Below are positions 35,201 to 43,007 of a stretch of 64,000 bases of DNA, piece after piece. How positions within the stretch are numbered: the first letter of the stretch is position 1; each line of letters opens with the position of its first letter. The DNA lies in the NCBI GenBank assembly GCA_965655795.1, contig CBFHHY010000009.1:4347-68346 (forward strand). The letters are read 5' to 3'. This DNA comes from TMED14 sp002167805 (GTDB lineage: Bacteria; Bacteroidota; Bacteroidia; Flavobacteriales; Schleiferiaceae). A program made the position numbers and the translations under genes. The notes beneath the pieces are model-generated. The model saw only the letters and a program-made list of their open reading frames with translations, was not told the origin of the DNA and made no database searches.

Positions 35201-35570
35201 GACTTTAGACGATGTTGAAATAATAACAAATGACATACCAGGAATGATGGTTGCCTCAGATCAAGGATTAACTATAGCTGTCGACTTGACTTTGACTCCT
35301 TCTTTAATTCAAGAAGGGATCGCTAGGGAAGTAGTGAATAGAATCCAGGCCGCTAGAAAAGAACAGGGATTTGACATTACAGATAGAGTTATTCTATGGA
35401 TAGAAAGTGACTCAGAAGTAATAAAATCAATAAAAGAAAATTCAGAATATGTTTGCAGTGAGGTATTAGCAATAAAAATTAATTATCAAACATCTAATGC
35501 TCTTAATGTAAGACTAAATTCCTCAGAATTAAATGGGCATTCTTTAAAGTTTGGTCTAATGAAATCATGA
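32205..35570 (+). CDS. ileS: Isoleucyl-tRNA synthetase (IleRS2-like)
   Basis: 1121 residues from the ATG at 32205, which overlaps the ridA stop (ATGA); an in-frame ATG 15 bases upstream lies inside ridA and is less likely. Class I signatures: GLPGIHH (HIGH-like) and KMSKR at 671-675. The CP1 editing domain (TTPWTLPSNTALTIG, threonine-rich site) is present. The C-terminus lacks the CxxC zinc motif of the E. coli type, and the length fits the eukaryote-like IleRS2 class, which is known to tolerate mupirocin; that phenotype is inference. The enzyme charges tRNA-Ile. A dksA-like gene follows after 92 bases. Confidence 0.97.
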   Translation: MKNLFPERGSLNLPVIQKKILKSWQENNVFRDSVRKGSPEFVFYEGPPSANGLPGIHHVMARSIKDLFCRYKTQKGFRVERRAGWDTHGLPVELGVEKALGITKEDIGGKITIEEYNLACKEAVMKYTGIWNDLTEKMGYWVDMENPYVTYKSKYIESVWWILSNIYNKGLIYKGYTIQPYSPKAGTGLSSHELNQPGCYRDIKDVSATALFKILPSNQSIKLFGNSTVHFMAWTTTPWTLPSNTALTIGKKIEYSRISTFNPYTKQKQEIVIATDLISKYFKQEDENIKDGPIEKSLPWSIISKHRGEEFIGLRYEPLLNYAVPFENAENAYQIIPGDFVTTQDGTGVVHTAPTFGADDAQVAKEFGVPPMLIQDKFENLVPLVDLQGKFVDCMGDLAGKYVKIEYYSKENKPELSVDEEICIKLKKEGKAFRVQKYSHSYPHCWRTDMPILYYPMDSWFVKTTAMKEKLKELNKEILWKPESTGTGRFGNWLENLNDWNLSRSRYWGIPLPIWRTADGKEEKIIDSIQMLKEELEISAKNGIMNTNPLKSFSPGDFSELNYSQIDLHKPHVDDWVLSSSKNEPMYRESDLIDVWFDSGSMPYAQLHYPFENKDLIDLKKSFPADFIAEGVDQTRGWFFTMHAIAGLSFDSVAFKTVISNGLVLDKTGQKMSKRLGNAIDPFDAIEENGADALRWYMITNSQPWDNLKFDFDGVKETQRKFFGTLQNTYNFFSLYANVDEFDPEQSDAPNEGLLEIDQWILSRLNSLIEDVSNNLDAFEPTKAYRQISDFVQNELSNWYVRLCRRRFWKGEMGSDKLAAYQTLFTCLDSISKMIAPVSPFFADQLYQDLNQTTSSVHLTDFPTSDKSKINKNLERKMRLAQSMSSLVLSIRKKEKIRVRQPISRIIVPVLNAKQENDIQSINSLVLSEVNAKKIELVKENSGFFIKSGKPNFRSLGRKAGSSMNELANAIRNLTPDELKNLEENQSLKIQLSKSSFSLTLDDVEIITNDIPGMMVASDQGLTIAVDLTLTPSLIQEGIAREVVNRIQAARKEQGFDITDRVILWIESDSEVIKSIKENSEYVCSEVLAIKINYQTSNALNVRLNSSELNGHSLKFGLMKS

Positions 35571-35662
35571 TTTCAACGTATATTGAATAATCAAAAGTAC
35601 TTTTCAAAGTAAATTATTCTTATTTAACTATATTCGAAATTAAGAAGCTTATTAATAGGACT

Positions 35663-36043
35663 ATGGAAAACCAGAAAATGAGATATAGTGATGAAGAACT
35701 AGAAGAATTTCGAGTTCTAATTCAAAGTAAAATTGATAAAGCTGAGGAAGATTTACACATTCTTCGGGAACAGTTCACAAATAATATGGACAATGGTACA
35801 GAAGACACTGCGCCAAGCTTTAAAAGTTTTGAGGAAGGTTCTGAAACAATGAGCAAGGAAGCAAATGCACAACTTGCTGCGCGTCAAGAAAAATTTTTAA
35901 GAGATTTACGAGCTGCACTAACAAGAATTTCAAATAAAACATACGGTATTTGTAAAGTGACTGGGAAGCTCGTAGAAAAAGATCGATTAAAGCTAGTCCC
36001 TCATGCTACGATGAGCATGGAGGCTAAGTTAAAACAAAGGTGA
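35663..36043 (+). CDS. DksA/TraR-family protein with degenerate zinc finger
   Basis: 126 residues: an N-terminal coiled-coil hairpin (about 8-85) and a C-terminal finger remnant (YGICKVTGKLVEKDRLKLVPHATMSMEAK) that keeps only one of four zinc cysteines. This is the usual Bacteroidota form. DksA-like proteins enter the RNA polymerase secondary channel and, with ppGpp, adjust transcription; whether this one does so is inferred. The stop overlaps the GTG of lspA (GTGA), so the two are co-translated. Upstream, AAAAGTACTTTT (35593-35604) is a 12-bp palindrome that includes a TACTTTTC box. Confidence 0.9.
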   Translation: MENQKMRYSDEELEEFRVLIQSKIDKAEEDLHILREQFTNNMDNGTEDTAPSFKSFEEGSETMSKEANAQLAARQEKFLRDLRAALTRISNKTYGICKVTGKLVEKDRLKLVPHATMSMEAKLKQR

Positions 36044-36693
36044 ATAGGTCTCTAAGCCTTCCATTTATTCTATGCATAATTTTGGTCTTCATTGACCAAG
36101 GCCTTAAGATTTGGGTCAAATCAAATTTTGCCCTTGGTGAAAGTTTAGAAATCACGCCATGGTTTAAAATTCATTTTACTGAAAATCCAGGAATGGCTTT
36201 TGGAATAGAATGGGGAGGAGTTATTGGGAAGTATATTCTTAGTTCCTTCAGGATATTTGCAATCCTTGGAATTGTATGGTACATGTTCCGTTTGGCTAAA
36301 GGTGGAGCCTCTAAATTCGTCTTAATATCGATGAGCTTTGTTCTTGCTGGGGCGTTAGGCAATGTCATTGATAGCTTATTGTATGGCTTAATCTATAACA
36401 AAGGATTAGTTTACAATAATATGTATAGTCAATGGGTTATGTACCCTGGTATTGCTACATTAAACTTTGAAGGATATGCCCCAATGTTACTGGGAAATGT
36501 CGTTGACATGCTATACTTCCCTTTTTGGAAAGGGGTTCTTCCTGAGTGGTTGCCTTTCTGGGGAGGTGAATATTTTATTTTCTTTCGACCCATCTTTAAT
36601 ATCGCTGACTCATGCGTTTTTATTGGAGTTATTCTTTTGTATTTGAGTTCGAGGAAGCCTGAAAGTTGGAGTTCTCACAATAGCACTTCATAG
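36040..36693 (+). CDS. lspA: Lipoprotein signal peptidase (signal peptidase II)
   Basis: 217 residues, longer than the ~165 of E. coli because of a loop insertion common in Bacteroidota. GTG start overlapping the dksA-like stop. Four membrane helices; ENPGMAFGI, the first catalytic Asp in GALGNVIDSLLYG and the second in FNIADSCVFIG are in place. It cleaves the signal peptide of lipidated prolipoproteins in the inner membrane; GldH, DUF4292 and DUF4837 in this window are likely substrates. The M28 peptidase gene follows nine bases later. Confidence 0.97.
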   Translation: MNRSLSLPFILCIILVFIDQGLKIWVKSNFALGESLEITPWFKIHFTENPGMAFGIEWGGVIGKYILSSFRIFAILGIVWYMFRLAKGGASKFVLISMSFVLAGALGNVIDSLLYGLIYNKGLVYNNMYSQWVMYPGIATLNFEGYAPMLLGNVVDMLYFPFWKGVLPEWLPFWGGEYFIFFRPIFNIADSCVFIGVILLYLSSRKPESWSSHNSTS

Positions 36694-36702
36694 AATTTTA
36701 AG

Positions 36703-38103
36703 ATGAAATACTTTTTAATCAGTTTTTACATTGCAATTAGCCTTTGTGCAAAAGGCCAGAATGATGAAATTAAATATATGTCTGGGGATTCCAAAGTACG
36801 AATGATGAGTAGCATTGAATTTCTTTCATCGGATGAGCTCTCGGGAAGATTACCCGGAACTGATGGAGCTAATTTAGCTATTGAATATATTCAAAATGCT
36901 TTTGAAAAAAGCAACCTGAGGCCATTGTTTCAAAATGGTTATAAACAAAGTTTTTCAATTCCTAGACCAGTAGAAATTTTATTTAAAACTAATTACTTGC
37001 TTCTTGGCAATGATTCGCTTAATGTCGGTAAAGAATTCCAAGTTGCTCCTTTTTCCTCAACAAAAGAAGTTCATGCCAATACTGTTTATGTTAAAAATGG
37101 GATTAAGTGCTCAGAATTTGATGATTTTCAAAGTATTGACTTTAATGGTTTAAAAAACCAATTAGCTATCGTTGAATTTAGGGTTTCAAAGAAAAGAAAA
37201 GGAAAGGCAGGCAAAGAGGCTCAAATTCAAAAGAGGTTAGAAAATATAATTAATTATGGCGCGCAGGATATAATTTTTCTTTCGCGTAGAGCCATGAATA
37301 AATTAATTGGATCAAAGCCTCCTGTATTTAGGTCTCTAAAAACTAGTAGTTATCCTATTAATGTATATAGTATCAATAGTAATAAGTGGTCAAGAAAAAT
37401 CCGAAAATCAAAAGATCCAATAACTATTAAGACAAAAGTCTCTAAAAGAAGCTCAGAGGGGTATAATATTATTGGAGTGTTTGATGTTGGAGCCACTCAC
37501 TCCGTATTAATTGGAGCACATTACGACCACTTGGGCAAAGGAGAGTTTCTTGAAAATAAAAAGGGGCAAGAAGAAGTTTATAATGGTGCAGATGATAATG
37601 CGAGCGGTGTTTCTATCATGTTAGAAGTCCTGCACCAATTGCAACTCAACCCTGAAATGATTAATTACAATTTGATTTTTGCAGCCTTTTCAGGAGAAGA
37701 AGATGGACTTATTGGATCACGTCACTTTATTAAAAACTGTCCCATAGATCCCCAACTTATAACACACATGATAAATTTAGACATGGTCGGAAGATTAAAC
37801 TTAAATGATAGTTTAACTGTATATGCCACCTCTAGTTCATCTCATTGGGATGAGGTTTTAAATAATAACTCACGAGTTGAATTGAACATAAAAAATATAC
37901 CTAGTATTTTCCCTCGGTCTGATCACGCTTCATTTATTGAAGCAGGGATCCCGTCAATTATGCTACATACAGGGATTCACAAAGATTACCATACTCCCAA
38001 TGATGATTTTCAAAAAATCGATGGTGATGGGTTAACTAGAATTACCAAATTTATTTTACATACTCTTCAAAATTTAAATAGATTCTCTGACTCAAGACCA
38101 TGA
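36703..38103 (+). CDS. Secreted M28-family aminopeptidase
   Basis: 466 residues. Signal peptide (MKYFLISFYIAISLCAKG). An interrupted PA-like insert sits before the catalytic domain. Zinc-site motifs in order: GAHYDHLGKG, NGADDNASG, SGEEDGLIGS (catalytic Glu-Glu), NLDMVGR and GIHKDYHTPND. This is a two-zinc exopeptidase acting in the periplasm or outside the cell, likely releasing amino acids from peptides. It is nine bases after lspA; its stop overlaps the gpsA start (ATGA). Confidence 0.94.
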   Translation: MKYFLISFYIAISLCAKGQNDEIKYMSGDSKVRMMSSIEFLSSDELSGRLPGTDGANLAIEYIQNAFEKSNLRPLFQNGYKQSFSIPRPVEILFKTNYLLLGNDSLNVGKEFQVAPFSSTKEVHANTVYVKNGIKCSEFDDFQSIDFNGLKNQLAIVEFRVSKKRKGKAGKEAQIQKRLENIINYGAQDIIFLSRRAMNKLIGSKPPVFRSLKTSSYPINVYSINSNKWSRKIRKSKDPITIKTKVSKRSSEGYNIIGVFDVGATHSVLIGAHYDHLGKGEFLENKKGQEEVYNGADDNASGVSIMLEVLHQLQLNPEMINYNLIFAAFSGEEDGLIGSRHFIKNCPIDPQLITHMINLDMVGRLNLNDSLTVYATSSSSHWDEVLNNNSRVELNIKNIPSIFPRSDHASFIEAGIPSIMLHTGIHKDYHTPNDDFQKIDGDGLTRITKFILHTLQNLNRFSDSRP

Positions 38104-39095
38104 AAAAAAATCTAACGTTGGCAATTCTAGGTGGCGGCTCATGGGGAACAGCTTTGATTAAACTCATAAGCCAAAATGTTGAAACATTAGGGTGGTGGAT
38201 ACGTAATGAAGCGGATGTAATTCATATTGAATTGCACAATCATAATCCCAAATACTTATCTGATGTTGAATTAGAACTAGATAAGTTAGAAATTGATAGC
38301 GATATTAAAAATGTTGCTAAAAATGCTGATATATTAATACTAGCTATTCCATCAGCATATGTTGCAAAAGCGCTTGTTCCAATAAAAGAAACCCTAAAAG
38401 AAAAAATTGTTATATCCGCCATCAAGGGTATCGTTCCTGAAACTCAACAAACAATGGGAAAATTTTTACACTCGGAGTTTGGTTTGCCTACTGATAATTT
38501 TGGTGCAATCCTCGGGCCCTGCCATGCAGAAGAAATTGCTCTTGAACGCCTCTCTTATTTGACAATTGCCAGTGCCAATAAAGATATTTCAAAGTTGATT
38601 TCCAAGAAAGTGAGTGCCCCAAATGTTCAAACGAAAAGAACAAAAGATATTGAAGGAATTGAATACGCATCTATTATCAAAAATATTTATGCTCTGGCTG
38701 CGGGAATTTCCCAAGGTCTCGGGTATGGAGATAACTTTCAAGCAGTTCTTGTTTCAAATTCGATTAGAGAAATGAAACGCTTTATGAAATCCGTAAGTCC
38801 ATTAAAGCGGAATATTTCAAAAACAGCCTATTCTGGAGATATACTTGTAACTATGTACTCTCCATTTAGTAGAAATAGGACCTTAGGTAAATTAATTGGT
38901 AAAGGGTATACTGTTAGTTCTGCTATTTTAGAAATGAAAATGGTTGCAGAAGGTTATTTCGCGACAAAACACATTTGGGAGATGAAAAAAGCTGAAAATA
39001 TTAAAATGCCAATTGCATCTGCTATTTATAAAATTTTATATAAGAACAAGTCTGCAAGAAAAGTAATTCTCGAACTATCCGAAAAACTCAGTTAA
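38100..39095 (+). CDS. gpsA: Glycerol-3-phosphate dehydrogenase [NAD(P)+]
   Basis: 331 residues. The dinucleotide-binding GGGSWGTALIKL at the N-terminus, GPCHAEEIALERLSYL, and the catalytic-Lys segment IEYASIIKNIYALAAGI identify GpsA. It reduces dihydroxyacetone phosphate to sn-glycerol-3-phosphate for phospholipid synthesis. It overlaps the M28 peptidase stop by four bases; tatA follows 43 bases later with its own candidate promoter. Confidence 0.96.
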   Translation: MKKNLTLAILGGGSWGTALIKLISQNVETLGWWIRNEADVIHIELHNHNPKYLSDVELELDKLEIDSDIKNVAKNADILILAIPSAYVAKALVPIKETLKEKIVISAIKGIVPETQQTMGKFLHSEFGLPTDNFGAILGPCHAEEIALERLSYLTIASANKDISKLISKKVSAPNVQTKRTKDIEGIEYASIIKNIYALAAGISQGLGYGDNFQAVLVSNSIREMKRFMKSVSPLKRNISKTAYSGDILVTMYSPFSRNRTLGKLIGKGYTVSSAILEMKMVAEGYFATKHIWEMKKAENIKMPIASAIYKILYKNKSARKVILELSEKLS

Positions 39096-39110
39096 ACAAA
39101 TATGGATTCG

Positions 39111-39118
39111 TACTTTTA
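39111..39118 (+). promoter_or_regulatory. Candidate -7 box for tatA-gatA (TACTTTTA)
   Basis: TACTTTTA, one mismatch from TAnnTTTG, with the GTACTTTT 8-mer shared by the secA, ridA and dksA-like promoters. No TTG at N19. Predicted leader ~16 bases. Confidence 0.4.
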
Positions 39119-39138
39119 CAATTATTAAACATTAACAA

Positions 39139-39333
39139 ATGATTTTAAACATTTTTTTAGGAATGATTGGTCCTTGGCAAATTATTTTAATTCTGGCAAT
39201 TGTCCTCCTTTTATTTGGTGGTCGAAAAATTCCAGAACTTATGAAAGGCCTTGGCGGCGGGCTCAAAGAATTTAAAAAAGCCGTGAAAGAAGAAGATAAA
39301 GAAGACGAAGATTCTGGAGAGGGGAAGGCGTGA
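39139..39333 (+). CDS. tatA: Twin-arginine translocase subunit TatA
   Basis: 64 residues: one N-terminal membrane helix (IILILAIVLLLFGGRKIPEL), then an amphipathic helix (FKKAVKEEDKEDE) and an acidic tail. The FGGRKIPELMKGLG motif is the TatA/E signature. TatA multimers form the pore for export of folded proteins. tatC is not in the window. Its stop overlaps the GTG of gatA (GTGA), an order (tatA-gatA-transglycosylase-DUF4837) common in Flavobacteria. Confidence 0.96.
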   Translation: MILNIFLGMIGPWQIILILAIVLLLFGGRKIPELMKGLGGGLKEFKKAVKEEDKEDEDSGEGKA

Positions 39334-40751
39334 ACTTTTCCAAAATAAGCGAACTTCAGTCAGCTATTTCTGATGGTAAAACCTCTTGTTTTCAAGAAGT
39401 TAACCTTGCTATTAAAAAAGCAAAAGAAAAGTCGGATTTAAATATTTTTATCGAAATTTTTGAAAATTCGGCTCTGCAGAAAGCAAAAGAAGTCGATGAA
39501 AAATTCATGAATGGCACTGCTGGTAAACTCGCAGGAGTGATATTCGCAATTAAAGATAACCTTTGTTATTCTGGCCATAAAGTAAGCGCCAGCTCTAAAA
39601 TGTTAAATGATTTTGAATCACAGTTTAGCTCAACTGTTGTAATAAAACTTTTGGAACAAGATGCCATAATTATAGGTCGCACGGGGGGTGATGAATTTGC
39701 AATGGGTTCATCAAGCGAAACTTCATTTCATGGGCCTATTAAAAACCCAATAAATACCTTGATGACACCTGGTGGGTCGTCTGGCGGCTCTGCAGCAGCG
39801 GTTGCAGCAGGAATTTGCCATGCATCATTAGGGTCTGATACTGGAGGCTCAATTAGACAGCCTGCAGCTTTCTGTGGCATATATGGGATGAAGCCCACAT
39901 ATGGAAGAGTATCAAGACATGGCGTTATTGCATATGCGTCATCATTTGACCAAGTCGGGCCCTTTGCCCTCTGCCTAGAAGACTTAGCGACAATCACAGA
40001 AGTAATTTCTGGAAGTGATGAGTTTGATACAACATGTTCTAAGTTACCTGTTTCGAAAATGTTTGATCCTAATTTTTCTAAAAACCCTCTTCAACTTGGA
40101 TACTACAAAAGCATGCTTGAGGCCCCTGCGCTTGATCCTGAGATCAAAAAAAAATTTCAAGAGGCTGTAATTGCGCTCGAGAAAGCGGGACATTCTGTAA
40201 AACCTTTAGATTTTCCCTACTTTGATGTCCTAATACCTATATACTACATTTTAACCACCGCAGAGGCGAGTTCAAATTTGGCCCGGTACGATGGCATTCA
40301 TGTTGGACACCGCTCTAAAGACTTTTCTGATTTAGAATCTCTTTATAAAAAGTCACGGAATGAGGGTTTTGGTGATGAAGTTAAACGACGAATAATGCTT
40401 GGAACATTTGTTTTGAGCAGCGGATATTACGATGCATTTTATGGAAAAGCTCAAAAAGTGCGCAGGCTTGTTAGAGACTTCACGTTAAAAGACTTAAAAA
40501 GTTTAGATGGAATAATTGGGCCAACAACACCGACAACAGCATTTCCTTTGGGTCAAGAATATTCTGACCCCACAGTGCTATATCTTGAAGACATGTTTAC
40601 AGTTTTAGCTCCACTTTCAGGCCTCCCTGCTGTTTCTATCCCAATGGGAATACATAGCAACGGGCTACCATTTGGTATGCAAATCATGTGTTCATCTTTT
40701 GACGAAAAATCTATTTTTGATATTGCAAAAACTATTGAATCCCTGAGTTAG
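39330..40751 (+). CDS. gatA: Asp/Glu-tRNA amidotransferase subunit A
   Basis: 473 residues from a GTG overlapping the tatA stop. Amidase-signature catalytic triad: Lys in FAIKDNLCY, Ser in GGSSGGSAAAVAAG and nucleophile Ser in LGSDTGGSIRQPAAFCG. GatA releases ammonia from glutamine for GatB to amidate Glu-tRNA(Gln) or Asp-tRNA(Asn). gatB and gatC are not in the window. A tRNA-Gln lies at 4570. The lytic transglycosylase gene begins two bases after its stop. Confidence 0.96.
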   Translation: MNFSKISELQSAISDGKTSCFQEVNLAIKKAKEKSDLNIFIEIFENSALQKAKEVDEKFMNGTAGKLAGVIFAIKDNLCYSGHKVSASSKMLNDFESQFSSTVVIKLLEQDAIIIGRTGGDEFAMGSSSETSFHGPIKNPINTLMTPGGSSGGSAAAVAAGICHASLGSDTGGSIRQPAAFCGIYGMKPTYGRVSRHGVIAYASSFDQVGPFALCLEDLATITEVISGSDEFDTTCSKLPVSKMFDPNFSKNPLQLGYYKSMLEAPALDPEIKKKFQEAVIALEKAGHSVKPLDFPYFDVLIPIYYILTTAEASSNLARYDGIHVGHRSKDFSDLESLYKKSRNEGFGDEVKRRIMLGTFVLSSGYYDAFYGKAQKVRRLVRDFTLKDLKSLDGIIGPTTPTTAFPLGQEYSDPTVLYLEDMFTVLAPLSGLPAVSIPMGIHSNGLPFGMQIMCSSFDEKSIFDIAKTIESLS

Positions 40752-40752
40752 A

Positions 40753-41979
40753 ATGTATCGCTTAAGTTTCTTAGCTATTCTTGTTCAATCTTTTTCATTA
40801 CTATGTCAAAATAACATTTCTAAGGTGGGGCAAAAGACATTTTTTTCTCCAAAAAAAATTGATTCTACATATAATATTTATTTGATCGAAAGTTGGGAAG
40901 CGCTTAACCCCGGTAAAGACAATAAAAGCTTTATAAGGGCTTCGGGTACCAATGAATTATCTGATTCTCTAATTGAGTTTAATCTAAACCTTTTAGATAA
41001 AACCACACCTCTTGATATAAGGTATACTAAGGAAGTAAAAAATATCATTTCGTACTATCTTAAAGCAAACCCAGATTTACTAAAAAGGCTCAAATCACGT
41101 TCAAGATTTTATTTTCCTCTTTTTGAATCTACTTTGGATAAATATAATTTACCTTTTGAGTTAAAATACATTCCGGTAATTGAAAGTGCCTTAAATCCAA
41201 GAGCAAAAAGTAAAGCTGGAGCAACAGGGTTGTGGCAATTCATGTATGCCACAGGAAAAATGCAAGGTCTTGAAATTAGCTCATATGTTGACCAGCGAAT
41301 GGACCCAATGCTTTCTACCGATGCAGCATGCAGATATCTGAAAAAACTATATGATATATTTCAGAATTGGGAATTGGCGCTGGCAGCATATAATGCTGGA
41401 CCAGGAAACATCACCAGGGCGATTCGCAATTCAAGAGGTGGTAAAAGTTACTGGGAAATTCGCCCGTATCTATCTAGAGAAACTTCTAATTATATACCAT
41501 CACTGATATCAGCAATATATGTTCTTCGCGCGGTTGATCATATTTTAATAAACAATAACCCCTCACTCTTATATCTTGAAACTGATACTGTTTATGCCAA
41601 AAATGGCATACATTTTCAAGATATTGCCTATTTATTGTCAATAGACTCCTCTACCATTTCTGAACTAAACCCTCAATACAAGCATGAATATGTGCCCCCT
41701 CCAAAAAACAATATTCCTTACAGCTTAGTAATTCCAAAAATTAAAATAAATGAATTTTATTTTTTATCAGACTCACTTTACTTTATGACAGCTTTAAGAC
41801 TAAAAAAGTCACCTCTACCTCCACCTCTGAGAGCGGCATCTGGGAAAATATATATCGTTAGAAACGGAGATACCCTATCTGAAATCGCTCAAAAGAATAA
41901 AATAAAAATTCAAGATTTACGTCGTTGGAACGGCATTAGAGGTAGCAAAATACGAATCGGTCAAAAATTAAAAATTTAA
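40753..41979 (+). CDS. MltD-like lytic transglycosylase (SLT plus LysM)
   Basis: 408 residues. Signal peptide (MYRLSFLAILVQSFSLLC). The SLT domain (about 130-260) has the catalytic Glu in IPVIESALNPRA and the GATGLWQFM and ALAAYNAGPGNITRAI motifs of MltD. One C-terminal LysM domain (about 364-408, YIVRNGDTLSEIAQ...IRIGQKLKI) anchors it to peptidoglycan. It cleaves glycan strands in the periplasm during wall growth or turnover. It is tightly packed between gatA (two bases) and DUF4837 (two bases). Confidence 0.95.
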   Translation: MYRLSFLAILVQSFSLLCQNNISKVGQKTFFSPKKIDSTYNIYLIESWEALNPGKDNKSFIRASGTNELSDSLIEFNLNLLDKTTPLDIRYTKEVKNIISYYLKANPDLLKRLKSRSRFYFPLFESTLDKYNLPFELKYIPVIESALNPRAKSKAGATGLWQFMYATGKMQGLEISSYVDQRMDPMLSTDAACRYLKKLYDIFQNWELALAAYNAGPGNITRAIRNSRGGKSYWEIRPYLSRETSNYIPSLISAIYVLRAVDHILINNNPSLLYLETDTVYAKNGIHFQDIAYLLSIDSSTISELNPQYKHEYVPPPKNNIPYSLVIPKIKINEFYFLSDSLYFMTALRLKKSPLPPPLRAASGKIYIVRNGDTLSEIAQKNKIKIQDLRRWNGIRGSKIRIGQKLKI

Positions 41980-41980
41980 A

Positions 41981-42988
41981 ATGAATAAAATTCAAACTTT
42001 TTTTTCCATTTCTGTATTTATTATTATGTCCTCCGGGTGTTCATTAGAACAGGCAACTGATAAAAAAGAAACGTCATTTGAAGCTTATAATATGCCTTCT
42101 TCAAATGGTACTCATAATGAATTAACTCTATTTTGTGATAATGATCTCTGGAATAACTGTGGTATTAAAATCATTACAAGTCTTGCGGAACCAGTTAAAG
42201 GGCTACCTCAAAATGAACCAAGGTTTAACTTATCTAGGTTGCCCCATAATAGTATTTCAAACATAACAAAGCGATCTAAAAGCATTCTATCATTACAAAT
42301 CGTCCCAGATTCTTCATCTATTAATTTTAAATATAATGTATGGGCATATCCACAACTAGTCATTCATATAGTCGCGCCTTCAGCAAATCTTTTAACAAAA
42401 TTATTCGATTCACATAGTAAAGAGATTATTAAAAAGTATGAATTACATGATCAAGAAATTTTAAAAAATCGTATTTCTTCGAGTTCAAAAACCTTACTTC
42501 CAAAATCTTTAAAAGAATTGGGTATAAAAAATATGTTGATACCACGGGCATATAACACCACAATAAGTAAATCAGATTTTAAAATTTTGAGAGCTGACAC
42601 GAAAAAAAGCATTCAATACTTAATGGCCTGGTCACGTCCATATATAGAATCTAATTATAATATTGAATCTAAAATAATTTCAGAGCAAAATGAGTTAATG
42701 GAAAATAACTTCGAAGGTTTTCAGGAAAAAAGTTATTTAAGCTTAGAAAGTAAAATTCCAATTGATATCAATTATAGCAATAAAAACGGGATTTACGTCA
42801 TTGAGCATCGTGGTCTATTTCGAACAGAATTAGGGTTCGGAGGAGGGCCATTTGTCACCTTTACATATATCGATGAAAAAAACAAAAGACGGTTATCTAT
42901 CTCTAGCATAGTCTATGCGCCAAGCACAAAAAAAAGAAAAATGATGCTTGAGCTTGAAGCATCTCTTCGTTCTGTGGAGTTACTATGA
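41981..42988 (+). CDS. DUF4837 lipoprotein
   Basis: 335 residues. Lipobox at IIMSSGCSL (Cys20). The segments YNVWAYPQLVIHIVAPSANLL, WSRPYIESNYNIESKI and HRGLFRTELGFGGGPFVT match DUF4837, a Bacteroidota-specific family found after the MltD-like gene as here. Mixed alpha/beta, probably periplasm-facing. Function unknown; the constant neighbourhood with the transglycosylase hints at a cell-wall role. Its stop is 19 bases from the convergent recO stop with no hairpin between. Confidence 0.87.
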   Translation: MNKIQTFFSISVFIIMSSGCSLEQATDKKETSFEAYNMPSSNGTHNELTLFCDNDLWNNCGIKIITSLAEPVKGLPQNEPRFNLSRLPHNSISNITKRSKSILSLQIVPDSSSINFKYNVWAYPQLVIHIVAPSANLLTKLFDSHSKEIIKKYELHDQEILKNRISSSSKTLLPKSLKELGIKNMLIPRAYNTTISKSDFKILRADTKKSIQYLMAWSRPYIESNYNIESKIISEQNELMENNFEGFQEKSYLSLESKIPIDINYSNKNGIYVIEHRGLFRTELGFGGGPFVTFTYIDEKNKRRLSISSIVYAPSTKKRKMMLELEASLRSVELL

Positions 42989-43007
42989 TTTTAAATAAAT
43001 GGTGTGG

